Shown here: piece by piece, positions 1-13,100 of the stretch
Layout of the letters: every line of letters starts with the position of its first letter
Position numbering within the stretch: the stretch's first letter is position 1
Source of the DNA: Telmatactis stephensoni
Lineage: Eukaryota; Cnidaria; Anthozoa; Actiniaria; Isophelliidae
Reading direction: 5' to 3'
Length of the DNA: 64,000 nucleotides
Assembly (NCBI GenBank): GCA_029948255.1
Contig: JALIZF010001917.1
Coordinates: 1,420,261-1,484,260, forward strand
Notes under the pieces: generated by a model
What the model saw: the letters and a program-made list of their open reading frames with translations, nothing else
Told to the model about the DNA's origin: nothing
Database searches by the model: none
Position numbers and translations under genes: made by a program

Positions 1-2055
1 TTGAGTGACCTCCTTAAATTCACTGTAGCGAAAATGTAATGGCATGTCACAGTGGGACTACAACAGAAGTACGCCTATGGGGATTTTACTCTAGAGAACG
101 AGATAAAAACATAGTAATGACAATAGGTTAATGTGCTATTTGGAAGTGTCGATTCAATTTTTTTTAAAACGATTGACGTATGCAAATTGCTCAGCACAAG
201 GAAGACACAATTAGGAAAGGACTCATTCTGCACTGGTTCAGCAACTCCTGCCTCATTACACTTATACATAAAAAGTGAACTATAGCCATTGTGAGCGGAG
301 AGGAACGGTTTAGAGAGAAGGGCGAAATAGCCCCAAAACGTAGGGAGGAGAGAGAAAAGAGGCAGAAAAATCGGTTTGGGAGGAGGGAGGAAAACAATTA
401 TGAGATGTAGTGAAGGAGAAATGGCCGAAAAAATTAGGGAGGAGGGAGAAAAATGGCATTAAAATGACGAGGAAGGATATTGAAATGCCTGTTCCTCTTT
501 GCTCCATTGTAAAACTTTCATCCACGTTTTAAAAACTTGAAGTGTTGTAATAAAAAACTAAGTTCCCTTGCCAAAGCTGAAGGTTAGTCGTCGCACATTA
601 TTTCTTAGTCACCGTTAATGTCTGCACATGTCTAATTAGAAAATGTGGTACAAAGATACAATCTTATTTCCATGGCAACACAGCTTGGATTCCAAAAGAG
701 GAAAATAGAAGATTGGTTATAAATCACTTGGACACTACTGAACCAGATGTTGTTTCTTAGCATAGCAAAAGGCTGTAGAACTTACAGAGGTAAAATGAGT
801 AGGGTTTATCAACATATTGAATCCAGTTATGGGACAATGTATTATTACCAAGTACGTTATCAGAAAATCAGTGCATGGACTTATTAGATTCAAAGCTGTA
901 TTACAAAGCTGCACTATCTTTTCCATTTCTTAACTTTTGCATTCACTGATTGTTTCAACAAAGCCTTTATTAAAGTGCACCAAATGCACCCATGAGAAAT
1001 TCCAGTCTTGCATATTGTACAACAATAACATTATCACAATACAGTCTGAAGCTGCCATAAGCAAGCACCCTCAGAAAACTCAAAAGGCATCTGTAAGCAG
1101 AGCTATTTGCTTATGGGAGTGTGTATATACAGTGTATCAGTGGGAGACATTTCAAAAGGGGTTTTGGGAAGGTGTCCTTAAGTGCAGCTGTCCACTTCCA
1201 CATTCTTACCTTGCTCCAACAAAGAGTTTATCATCCTTCAATAACATCACACTGTAATTCTGAGCATGACTTTGAAGTTCTGTGATAGCAGATTCAGTTA
1301 TAAGGTCTGTATTAAAAAGAAACAAATATGTAAATTATTCAACTCAAACACTTGTTGTGATATCAGGCATTTTTGATGCTCCTTTTTTTCTGATGATGGT
1401 ATTTACCACAAAAATGTTTTCCACTGCCAAAACTGATGAGAAATAAATAGCAAAAGTCTTCTGTTTCCTGTTTTGTTTTTTGAGTAACAATATGCTTGCT
1501 CACTCCCCTTCCTGCTGCCTTAGTGTTTACCTTCCCCACCCATCCTATTTTTATCATTAATACAACTTAAGTGTATACACTAATACATTTTTCTACATTT
1601 ACATCTACATTTACTGTAAGTTCTTCAAGAAAAAGAGTTCAAGGTCATTCATTCAAACTTAATATCTATGGTAGAGTTTGCATTGACAGATATGAGGAGA
1701 AAATATATGAAAGCTAACACAACAAGATGACAAGCAAAACAAGGGCCAGTTGGCTTTTGACTCCAGACAAACATGTTAAATTCATTAACTGAGTGAAACA
1801 CAATATCAAAACAAACTGCATTGATAAACCTAAAGTGAGGTCCTTGGGATGTGATGCAGGCTATTGGTTTAGTGCCAAATGTCTGCTCTCTCACAATATT
1901 TCCTGATGCAACTAGACATTTTTGAAATGCATAGTTTTACTGATAATATATCCTTGAAGCAAAATGGAAAAAGTGAAATTCTCAAGAAAAGAAAAATATA
2001 TTCAACCAAGATGGCCTGATATTTTGAGTAGCCTTGGGTGAGGCTAAGAAGCTCT

Positions 2056-2092
<37 letters not shown>

Positions 2093-4191
2093 TCCCTCAC
2101 AATATTTCCTGATGAAACTAGACATTTTTAAAATGCATAGTTTTACTGATAATATATCCTTGAAGCAAAATTGAAAAAGTGAAATTCTCAAGAAAAGAAA
2201 AATATATTCAACCAAGATGGCCTGATATCTTGGGTAGCCTTGAGCAAGGCCAAGAATCCCAGTTGGGTTTTGTACAATCAGATAACACCATACAAGCTGG
2301 ACCAGTGAACTTGCAACTCACCCCACATATAGCCAAAACATAAGACCTGGAGGCAATCTTTGTCAATTTAATTAATTTTTATCTTGCTTTATAATCAGTG
2401 TAGTTGAACTACCACAAACCACCCCTCTCTTCAGAAAATATATTTGAAGATGAAGTTTTCAAAAAATACTTTTGAATTGTACTTGCACACTTTGTTGCAC
2501 ATTTCTGTAAAAGGCTTAATCTTAATTAACATACAATACTTTGACAAATGACTGTAATCCACAAAGGAAATGCAAGGAGATAAGATCATTTTGCGTAAAA
2601 TGGAAACGGAAGAAAAAAAACATTAGTGTTTTTAAGATGATTATTCAATAATTTCATCAAAACGTGCATTTTTTTGAATATGCAATTCTTTGAAATTCTA
2701 GCCTACATAACTTTATCTCGAGATTTTCTTTCACGAGTGAGTCCAACAGTGCGCTTATCGAGAAAGAAATAGATACCGCAATAAATGTCAATTGTAGTGA
2801 AACCCAACTCGTGTCTGACAGTTTGTGGGGCAAAGATCAAATGGACCTCGAAACGCAGTTTATGCAATATGCATAAGCAACTGAATAGCTAGAAATTTGT
2901 TTTCAGACATACTAGGTAATTTTCAGCGTGAAACTGTATTTAAAATGATGACAGATGTTTAAAAGCTACACAGGTGCAATGTGGTTGGTTTGTTGGTCTG
3001 ATCAGTGATATGTGAACGTTGCAATGTCTCAATTCAAAGAGCTCAAAAGTGTTTTTACGCGATGAATCACAAACCGCAAAATGGCTTCCACTCGTAACAA
3101 CACATTTTTTTAATGTGAACTCTTCAGTGGCAACGGCATATTCAAGAGCTTTTTCGAATAAAAAAAATAATTGAAAATCGGTTAAAACCAATTAATTCTG
3201 TTAGTGTTTGATTATGCATGAGCTCTTTTTTCATGAATTTATTCGAGTCACTAAGGATAATATTCAATATTCACCTACGGTTTCATCTATTCCTTTATTA
3301 AACTTTTCATATAAGATACATTTTCTGTTTATTCAAAGCAATACTTGACAATTAAAAACACTTGGTTGAGCGGTCGTACGCCATGAATAATGACACTTTG
3401 TTATTGGTGAATGTTTGTATAACAAAACTCAAGACTAGTTCAACTTGAATTCAGTTATTTTTCAAAACGAAGCCTTCTTTAGACATATAAGCATAGCTGC
3501 CAACCCCCAAGGCTTTCGTATCTGGAGATCAACATTTTTTCCTTAGAATTGGGTCGATTTTCACGCTCAGTGGGGGGGGGGGGGGGGGGGAAGACGATTT
3601 TTCAAGAAGGATAGACGATATTTCAGTTAAAATGACCGCGATTTTAGGGTTCGAGCGATTATCCGGGAGATTTAGGTCTTTATCCGGGAGACCGGGAGAC
3701 GAGGCCCAAAATCTGGAGACTCCCGGATTATCCGGGAGGGTTGGCAGCTATGTATAAGGGATTGAACTTCGATTGACACCAAGGTTGCTTCAATATACAT
3801 TTAGAATCCTTTTATTTCATGAAGTCAAACGCTTTTGTTTTGAATGCATTAACTCAAAAGCAATTTACATTTGAAGCCCGCCTCCATCGTACTTAAAAGT
3901 TTAGTCTTTATTCTTTACCTAGGAATTAACTTTAGTTTTCCTTTTGAAACGCATTCAAAACCGTAGCTTGCTTGAATGAGTACGGCCTCCTCACTTATTA
4001 TATAGGGCTATCAAATATCAAAGAAATAAGATTGTAAAATACAAATACACATACCTTGGAAGGTTGTAACAACGTGGGTTAATTTGAAGCAGGATTCGCA
4101 GGATGTAATCGATGAAGCGATGGAAATAAACAACAGTAGCAACCAATTCGCTTCCATCACTTTGAACTTTATCAGTCCTTCACAGCGAGAT
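1..4191 (-). CDS. Semaphorin-like (sema-domain) protein, 5' end, partial
   Basis: Three exons read on the minus strand: 4055-4191 (start codon at 4157, coding 4055-4157), 1210-1306 and 1-22, the last cut by the window edge. Exon 1 encodes a 34-residue stretch that starts MEANWLLLLFISIASSITSC, a typical secretory signal peptide. It ends after one base of a codon, and exon 2 supplies the other two, giving FQ-D-LITESAITEL. Exon 2 contains HAQNYSVMLLKDDKLFVGA, which matches the start of a sema domain: semaphorins carry H-N-Y-x-x-L-L-x-D-x-x-x-L-Y-V-G-A here. Exon 3 follows a good acceptor and continues in phase with EFKEVTQ. Acceptor, donor and phase all agree, but only about 70 residues are visible. 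Semaphorins are secreted or membrane ligands of plexins. A plexin or MET-like receptor is less likely because the spacing from signal peptide to sema motif is short. Exon 1 begins with a strong acceptor at 4191, so a 5' UTR exon probably lies upstream; a good donor ends at 4842. Confidence 0.58.
1882..2258. repeat. Tandem duplication of about 170 bp split by a (CT)n run
   Basis: The block at 1882-2057 is repeated with few differences at 2088-2258. Shared stretches include CACAATATTTCCTGATG and AAATATATTCAACCAAGATG. A (CT)n microsatellite at about 2052-2092 sits between them. The duplication lies in the first coding intron of the semaphorin-like gene, where the alternating CT run also produces spurious open frames. 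Confidence 0.85.
3492..3752. mobile_element. MITE-like element with CATAGCTGCCAAC termini and 6-bp target duplication
   Basis: The 261-bp segment begins CATAGCTGCCAACCC and ends with the inverse, GGGTTGGCAGCTATG. It is flanked by the direct repeat TATAAG at 3486-3491 and 3753-3758. Inside are repeats of TCCGGGAGA and a long G run at about 3572-3591. There is no coding capacity, so this is a non-autonomous DNA transposon. It lies in the first coding intron of the semaphorin-like gene. A 6-bp duplication does not by itself identify the superfamily. Confidence 0.8.
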
Positions 4192-7100
4192 CTGCAAATG
4201 AAGGAAAGACTTGAGAGTGACGTTGGGCTTGTCATGTAAGGGTCAAACGAAACGTGATTCTTTGATCACTAGAGTTATAGTAAACTACAGCCGTTATAGA
4301 GTTTCTCGTACGAGAGATTTAACACTGTAGTTCCTCATCCTTCTCGAAGATGAATGATTAACCAGTTATGAGTTCGTATAAAGTTGGTTAAATATTAGTC
4401 TAGGCAGCTAAAGCAATTTGAATTAAAGCTAATTATTAAGGACGACAGCCTAATTTGTCCCTCGTATTCCGTGTAGCTTGCTTTCAAAACACCACGAGAA
4501 TTATAGAACAATAACTAGTCCTTTATCATCTCGCAATGACGCCTTATTCTGCTTCTTGACTAAACCATTCCTCTTTGATCTCCTGTTATTTTTCTCACTA
4601 GACTGTAGCAGTGACCCAACATTATTGATATTCAAAATTTCTGTAGTATAGTCCATACATTCTGAAGTTGATTGTGAAATACCGAAGAAAGTCGACGAAT
4701 TCGTCGATCGGATTAACGCCTGACGAAGACCAAGTAGTGTGACATACATTTTCACCATCACGCCGGGAGAAGTTTCCTTTTGGACTCAAAAATCAATCAT
4801 TATAACTAGTCCTTGAAACAACAAATTAAAAGCTCGCTTACCATCTAAACGTAGCACGTTATCAAGCTCGTAAACCCACACAAGAGTCTATGAGATACTC
4901 ATGATTGCCTCGTTCCAACAGTGAAGTATCCAAACCGAAGTATCTACCTGACCGAAACAAACAACTGACGAAGTCGTATGCCTTGTGGACTCCTACTGTA
5001 AATGAGAACACCTCGTACGAAATACTCCTAGAAAGTCGTCATGATTGCAAATACGTTGCCTCTCGATGCAGTCATCTAATCGTTTTATCCACCAACGTAA
5101 AATGTTTATGATGTACGACGATATTGGTCGGTCAACTGAGCTATCAATCCAAACAAACGCCAAACTCGTACAAGTGAAGCGTCCTTTTTAAGACTTACAC
5201 CTTTCTGTGTTTAATAGCAGTGATGAAATGCTATGAGCTGCTAAGAGTAAATACAACTCACATCCACTAGTCCCAGGGGGATTAAGAGTAATTGACAGTT
5301 TCTAATCGGTCTTTTATAATACTGAGTTTGCGTACTTCCGGTCGCCGCGAAACGTGCATTTATAATTGTACCTTTAGTGACCCTTTATTTGGTGCTGTAC
5401 ACAGATTACCCTCGCGTTGTTCGGGCAATAAAACCCGTGATTATGTAGTCATAAAGATTTAGTTCAAAGTCCGAGTCAAATGTAAAGGTCAAATGATGTT
5501 CCTTTTTCCCATTGTTGAAATTATCTTTAGCAAACTTCTTTACAAAGGAATTTCTACGTCTCATGTCAAAATGTAGTTACAGCTTTTCAAATATATTTTT
5601 AGATTGTTGAAGAGTTAATAACAAAATAATCTACGAGATTTCTAAAGGCAGTGAGTGTGTGTGCATTTGAGTTGTCTTTTGGCTCGCAGGAGTGGAGTTG
5701 GATAGCGTGGTAAACGATTCTACAACATTGTGCACTCACAAAAGAGTCGTTTAATATAATGGAATGTTAACCTCATTGTCCACAAAACCACAGGAGAAAC
5801 CACGGTATCCTGACCATCTAGCCGCTTTTCAAAGACTTACCGGAATAGAATAAATGAATTTGAGAAAAACCAAACCAACCAACTACTTGTCGCCAAAGCT
5901 TTTGTGGAGTGATTGGTTCAAGGCGGATAGCTTTGAAGTGTTTTCTAAATAAACTTTCTTTTTGAGCTCACAATCGCCACCTAAAGTGAACACGCCAAGT
6001 TAGAGGTTAAAATCAGCCAGGAAGATACTTGTATGATTAAACGATAAGCTTATGTATAATTTCAGGGCCCATTTATCTTACTAAGATTTCAAAAACACAG
6101 CTGAACAATTGAACATACCACCTGAACTGTCTTATTCATGATCTCTGTGTGCCAAACCGGTGCCCTAGCTATTCAGATAAGTATAACAAACCCAACGGTG
6201 TTTTTCAAGATGCTATTAATAGTAGGAGACTTAGATGGCCAAGAATTATTGGCTAAAATTGAAAAGAGGATTCAATAATTGTTACGGCTCAGCTAGTTTG
6301 CATGACTATCAACCGCTAATATTGATGCAGCGAATCAGCTCGATATATTTCACACCAACAAACTTTATTGAACCGTTAACTTATTAGACATTTAGACGGC
6401 CGGTGGCTGGTCGCATGTGAAAATGAAAAAGATCTTTTCTATATTTCCAGTCTTATTTATTTTTGCTTTGACTTTACAACAGCGCAAGATTTGAAACCCC
6501 CAAACTTTATGATTAACTTCAAAGTACCGACAATTGTTTAAAAAATTCGTATTTTGGTTATGGCCATTTTCATCTCATAAAGTAGAGTTGTTGTTATTGT
6601 TTAGTTGTGAAACTTAATGAAGCATTAATTAAAAAATAGGTTAACGATAATATTGTCTAAAAGCCAGATGGTCTCGTCTTTGACCCCGTCTTTGGACTCA
6701 CAAACTGGCTCAATTTCAAACTACTTTCAAAGGAATCTTGTTGTGAGAGGCTATCAAAAAAATTCATCGATCAGTTTGCGATTTTGAAAGAATTGAACTA
6801 ACCAACTAACAAACCAGAATTCGAACCCTTTTACACTCGATTTTGATCATAGTCTTGCAGTAACTGACTATGCGTTTATACATCCACTCTTTTCAAAATG
6901 GGTTCCTCCAGGGCTCCACCCTAGAGCCCTTTCTCAATAACCTCTGCCTTTAAGAGTAACTTACATACACGCCTTGCTGTTTGAGTAGGTGAAGTCACCC
7001 CATGGGCCGCTACGGGATGTAAACTGTCCAACTTGTAAGAAAGGAAACTAGAGAGCATACAGGACATTCCACCGCCAACTCAGCATTTGACGGCCGGTAA

Positions 7101-10100
7101 CCAGTTGTACAAAGAGGTTTAAAGCTGTTTCTTCCTGTCTCGCGTGGTTAGTAATGGCAGATGTACAAGTTGTAAAAATGATGTACATGGTCGATAACAT
7201 TTTTAGCTTCCGGAGTATAAAAGTTGTTTAAAAGGCGAAATATTGATAGTTCTTTAGCTCATAAGTGTAATTGCCTTTCCCTTATTTTCTTCAGTCCCCC
7301 CGAATTACTGTCAGTATTTCTCGACTTTCAGTGCATATATCGAGCGAGCACAATACTTAGTTCAAGCCAATTATTTTTCTTTCTGTCTGGATACGTAGGT
7401 GTTTGTGGCGATCCTATGTTATTCGAAACGAAAATGAAAATGAAAATATACTCGAGGTGGCAATGACCCAAGAACAACTAAACCTAACTGATGAGCCAGT
7501 GGGAGCCAGTGGGAGCCAGTGGGTTTTAAGAGGGAAATACAAGTATTGACAGTATTGTTCACATGCTGGCCGCACAATTTGAACTCGACCGGATGGATAT
7601 CATTTCCATAGCCATTTAACTGATCTTTCGACTGATTGACTTGAATTATCACATTGAAAAATACTAAATCTAGCTTAGCTGTTCTGTTCTGACAAATAAT
7701 TTCAAACAATTAAACCCTAAGTGTCTATATGTTTAAGACATTAATCCTCATTAATTCATACGTACTCGTACTTGGCTGTCAATTTCTATCATTAATCAAG
7801 GTAATACTTTTGCTTACTTTACTACACACCCTAGAGGCCCACGCGAAAGACCATTCTTCAATTTCTCCGTGTTTTATAAATATCTAAAACCGGGACTCCA
7901 CCCAGCATAATGTGTTTGAGACCCTAACCAAGAACTTACTTAACGCACTACTTTGGTTTCAAGATGATTAATAGTGTCCCCCTTTAGAGTATCTTCCTTT
8001 GATTTATAAATGTTCATTCAGGGACTGCACCCAGGAAAATAAACTTGAGAAATTGACTAATGCCTAAAATCAGCTCTCGAACCACTGGCAGTAAGATAGC
8101 CACTGCTTCAGTGTTCCGCTTTGTCACTGAGGATCAGTGAAATACTCGTGCCACTGGACGTAGCTAAAGAGGGTATTTTCGTCAGTGTTCATTGCCCTCA
8201 GGAGTATTTTGACGGCGAAGTGTCTGTGTAACTGAATGCCACACTGAAAACTTTGTCTGACTAATGGAAAGCAAATGTAGTTGGATTTGCTATCCTCTTT
8301 TTTTCTTCTTTGTCCTAGTAAAGATTCCTTAGCTTGTAAATATAACATCATATCATGATCATCTTATCTCATTAACGCAGTATTTTTAACTACTATTTCT
8401 TTGAAATACTCCATGTGTTCCCTTCCAAGCGTCGCACAGCCGTCCAAAGAGTCCTGAGACCCAAAAGTTGCATTCGGAAAGAAACGTTCAATGTTCATAT
8501 ACATTTAATTCTTCAGTGACAGCTAGTTGGGATTCTTTCAACAGTCTTTTTAACATGTTTAAAACTGCTTATCCCTATATCCGTTACTGTATTTACGACA
8601 CCGTACTGGAACGCATTTAAGTCACGTAAAAATGGCCTGAACGCTGCAAGAAGTGGGGTTTAAACTAAAGATCGAATTTCTGTCCATTCGTTGCTCAGAC
8701 TTGAGGCATCTGTTATCTACCACGAAAGCAACTGTATATACTAATAGTTACTTAATGATTTTACCATATACTCAATCAAACTAGATTCTATATTTTATCT
8801 TACCCTTATTCGTGATTCACTAGTCGTGCAACGAGTTATAGCGGAAAACTTGTTTATTTGTATCAGTCGACAAAACTGAAAATGACGTCAACTCACTCTT
8901 TTACTTTAATTTTCATCAACCAAACCTCAAGTATTGCAACCGGAAGATAACAAAAATGTCGTTTCCAAACTAGTTCACTTGTAATAAAATTGAATACTTA
9001 AAATTCAACTAACCTTATCTAGCTTTACATTTACTGTGCAAAAACCTCAGTGTGATTTGTGCACTTTTTCCGTAGTTTTCCTCGCTCGTCCGCCCTAAGT
9101 AAACGTCGCCACCCATGCAGTTCGACCAAATACCGTCTGAGTAATCGTAACCTCATAGAAATGTTCTGACATCCGTAAAGTGTTACTTGAGGAACTGAAT
9201 ATGCCGACTCCACACTCAACTTTCTGCTCGTAACGTTAGAAGTTTAGCCTTGGGTGAGTGTAAATAAGCTTTTAAGGGTCAAACTGGTTCCTTGGCTTAT
9301 GATTCGTTTTAGCGATCACATTAATTATTGCAACCATTCACAGCGGTTTGTCTGGGTATTTGTCATTATCCGAACATTATAATTAATTTCTTTTCTTTTT
9401 TTGAATTATCAGTTGTAAAAGCTTTTAAAAATGACCAAGAAAGCTATGGGACGTGATGAGGTGAAGAAACATAAGTACCGGAAGCCTAACTGGGCGGGAA
9501 AAAGGAAAAATGGTGATTTTTGTCGGCGAGAGAAGAGGCATTACTGAATCGAAGGTTATTAATGAGATTGTTTCATACTTTATTATTTATATTTTCATTT
9601 TTATGATTTATTATCACTCTTATTGAATTATTGGAACAAAATATCCCTTGCACGCACGTACGGGGAAGATGTCGTAATTCAAACTAACGTCACACCGTGC
9701 CAAAGTTGTCAGCATTGAAATATAGTGACGAAAATACGTCTGTCGCAACATTATCCGTATTTTTTACAAATTTATTTTATTTATTTATTTATTTTAATTA
9801 CAAATGTAATTTATTCCAAATGCCAGTGAAGACTGGCTGATTTTTGAAAATGACGGGAGAAGTACATTCGGCAAATACCCCCAATGTTTCCATCTCGATG
9901 AACGGAGTGAACTACCCTTTTTGGGGTAGTTGAGGTAGTGTTAAATCTAAGAAAATCTTTGAAAATCTTAAGGTTTAGCGCTAAAACCGGGCCCTATGCC
10001 AGATCGAGGAAACTAGTAACAAGAAACAAGGCTGTACTGGCTCCCAAGGTAGAAGTAGACAAAACAAATAGTTTGTGGAAATAAAGTTTTTTTTCGGGAA

Positions 10101-13100
10101 AGTTATTCTGGTAGGTGATGCAATACCAGTCAATAGATATATTTCCCAAGGAAACTACAAACTATTTGGAAGAACTCAATTCCAAGACCAGTTAAAATCA
10201 TAAATCATTCAACCTGTCAATTACTGACCTGATATTGACCAAGGAGTCTCGCTCAATCTTGTTATTTGCCATATGTCGTGTTATAAATAGTTATGCTGGA
10301 AACGGAAGTTTGTACATTCAAATTAAGCGAAACTAACTTCCTCGTTTCATTTCGCATTGACAAATGAATTCATATTACAAAAATAGGATACGTAGGATCT
10401 GCACAAAGAATAAAAATTCTCAAAATATTAACTAAAAATACTTAGAATCTAGAACTGTCAAAACGTTATTGGTTTTTGGTCACAAGTAAAACAATTGATC
10501 ATCCCCAATAAGGGAAGGGCTTTTGTAAACATACACCATGAAAGTGAAATGTTGGTGAAAGCAAAACTTTCATGGGTTTTTCCAATTAAGGTCTACGCAG
10601 ACAAAAAATAAATAAATAAATAAATAAAAGTTCGATCGAAATTCGAGTACTATATAATGTGCCAGGTGTTTTCGGTCAAACAAACCAACGGCTAAAGTGA
10701 ACCTGCATGCCTGACATCGATACAAAATTTTATAGAAAGAGGAAATAAATCTAAATTAAAAGTCTGAAAATTTTAATAATAGGAAAGTCGACTGATGCAT
10801 TACTGGTAGCCGGAAATGGAAATTCTTTTTTATGAGATTTACAGCTTTTTACAAACGAAAAAAAATCACTCCTCTAGTTTATATAAACTTACTGTCAACT
10901 GAGTCATTTGTCAGCCAATTCGGTTGCCTAAAGAGTGATTTTCATTTGCTCGTGAAACCTGAAAGATGACTATTTAAGAACAAAAGAAAACAAAGAATTT
11001 AGAGTCCACTACTAACTACTATTTGCCAATTTTTTTGGAGTCACTACTAGTACTAACTACCAGTTTGCCAATTCAGTTTTAAGGGCAAAAATCACTCTAG
11101 ATAGTCGGTTGTGGCTGATTATAAACAAGCGAGATTCACTACTAGCTGGTATCAGGTATAAAGGTGAGTGTCTTGTGATGGTCGAGTTTAAAGAGATGCT
11201 GGTTTCCAACCATTCCTTTTTTTAAATAATGAAAGTAAAAAATGTATGAAACGACAGCATGACGGCGCTGAATTAATACTGAAAACATATAGCAGCAGTT
11301 TCGTAGCCAATTCTGCCAGATCGAAAACTTCACTGAATGGATGATCAAACAAAAATGAATAGTAAGCTTATTGGATTGGTCTTGAACGACAGCCGAACAA
11401 TTATAAATGAATAAAATCATTCAATAGTCTAGCTGATCATAAAAAAGGAGATGTGCGCACATTTTAACAGAATGAATATTAGTTCTAATTCACGATCGAT
11501 CAGTAAAAAAGCCTAGAAAATTTATGAAGCTTTATAGCCAGCCAGTTGAGTCATTCAGCGAACACTGAAACGGCTATTTCAGCCACTGCTAACAGTTTTA
11601 TGCCATAGAAATGACATATTCAATAAAAACTGCGAGAAAAAGTTTAACAATATTTCTGTTCGAGAGTTTTTTGGAGATCTCGCTATGGATTTACTCATAA
11701 CTTACGTAAGCTTTAATACTGAGTCTATGCTTCGGCAGTCACTGAACGCACAACATGAGAAAAAATGCAGAGAAAAAAGGATTTTGAATCGTTAATTAAT
11801 ACGTTAGTCTAACTGATAAGTTTGTTTTTGCCATTTCTACACAATGCGTGAAGTATATTTTAACTCAATTCTGCATAGAGATCTGTCATCTTACCTCGTG
11901 TCTTTTGCCTTTCATTGACAGACTACAAAGATTGTGTGGTTGATGTGGTTTACGGCTCACACAGCTCACTTCAATGGCTTATTCACAAGTGTATTGCAAG
12001 TGCTATCACAGCGGTTTCGCTTGAAGTAGTTTGCAACCCAAAGAGCTAGTTCATAGTACCTTCTTTTACCCGAAAAGTAGGTCCCGATCCAAACCTGTCT
12101 ACAACAGCAGCAGCAAGGCGTTCCTGAATTTACTCGAAAGAAATTATTGGCTAGAAAAGTTAGATTATACCAACATCACTGCATGCGTAGGGAGAACTCT
12201 GGTGCAGGCATTAATTATAATACAGGTGGTAGAATACTAATGACATATTTCCAAAATAAACGTCTTAGCATGTAGGTGTCGGCGGCTCAGGCAAGTTAGA
12301 TAAAAAAGACTGAATTAGAAAACCCGGTGAGAACGAATAAAACAAAACAGTATAGAAGGAAAATGAATTTATAAACTGAAAGCAGGAAATGGCAACACTT
12401 TCAAGATTTGGGTAGAGAGATAAGATAGAGCCATCTGTTTTTATTATTGAAAGAAGGTTTTAAAGATCGAATTCAAAACAAATGGTTCAAAGAAGAGTCA
12501 AATTGCAAGGTTTCTTTTGCCGCAAAGAAAGAGATTCAAGATATTTTATCCAATCCTGCAATATTTGGATACGAGAAACTATCTAGAGACCAATTTGCCT
12601 CAGGGAATGCGAGCACTTATATTTTTCACTATTTTCTATGCATAACTTTAGGATTTCAAGAGTTCATGCTGTTTTAAAATACACTGATATTTTCAACAGC
12701 TTCGGCGATAGGCCGCATGAACGCGTTGTATATTTGACATTTGAATTCTAATTTCAGACCATGCCAAAAGGAGGAGACATAAACTACGTGTTGAACACAA
12801 TTTTTTTTGAGCGAAACAAATGGTTAGGAAACATTTATTTGTGTGAATGATATCACGCAGTATACACCATCACGTGATTTCAGTATCTAAGTAACCCAAT
12901 ATATACACAAAAACCCTAAACCAAAACTGACAGCTTTTCACTGTGCATTTAGCACCATATCATTCGAGTTAAGGCTTGATTTGATAAAATAGTGTCATCG
13001 TGTTCGTTTTCGCGCTACTGCTCACTAAAGTATGAATTTTGTCCTTCGATTCAGTTATTAAAATGGTTTTGATCGAGGGAGGACTAGGGCGACTTTTGAC

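Noticed and set aside
4501..4761. 86-codon minus-strand frame near the semaphorin-like first exon
   Set aside because: No domain, no acceptor/donor pair joining it in phase to the signal-peptide exon.
9431..9547. Short plus-strand basic frame starting MTKKAMGRDEVKKHKYRK
   Set aside because: It has a good start context, but only 38 codons, no known homologue, and no neighbouring exon or signal to support it.
12447..12677. Plus-strand frame with KDRIQNKWFKEESNCK
   Set aside because: It looks slightly protein-like, but has no ATG at its beginning, no exon partners and no recognisable family.
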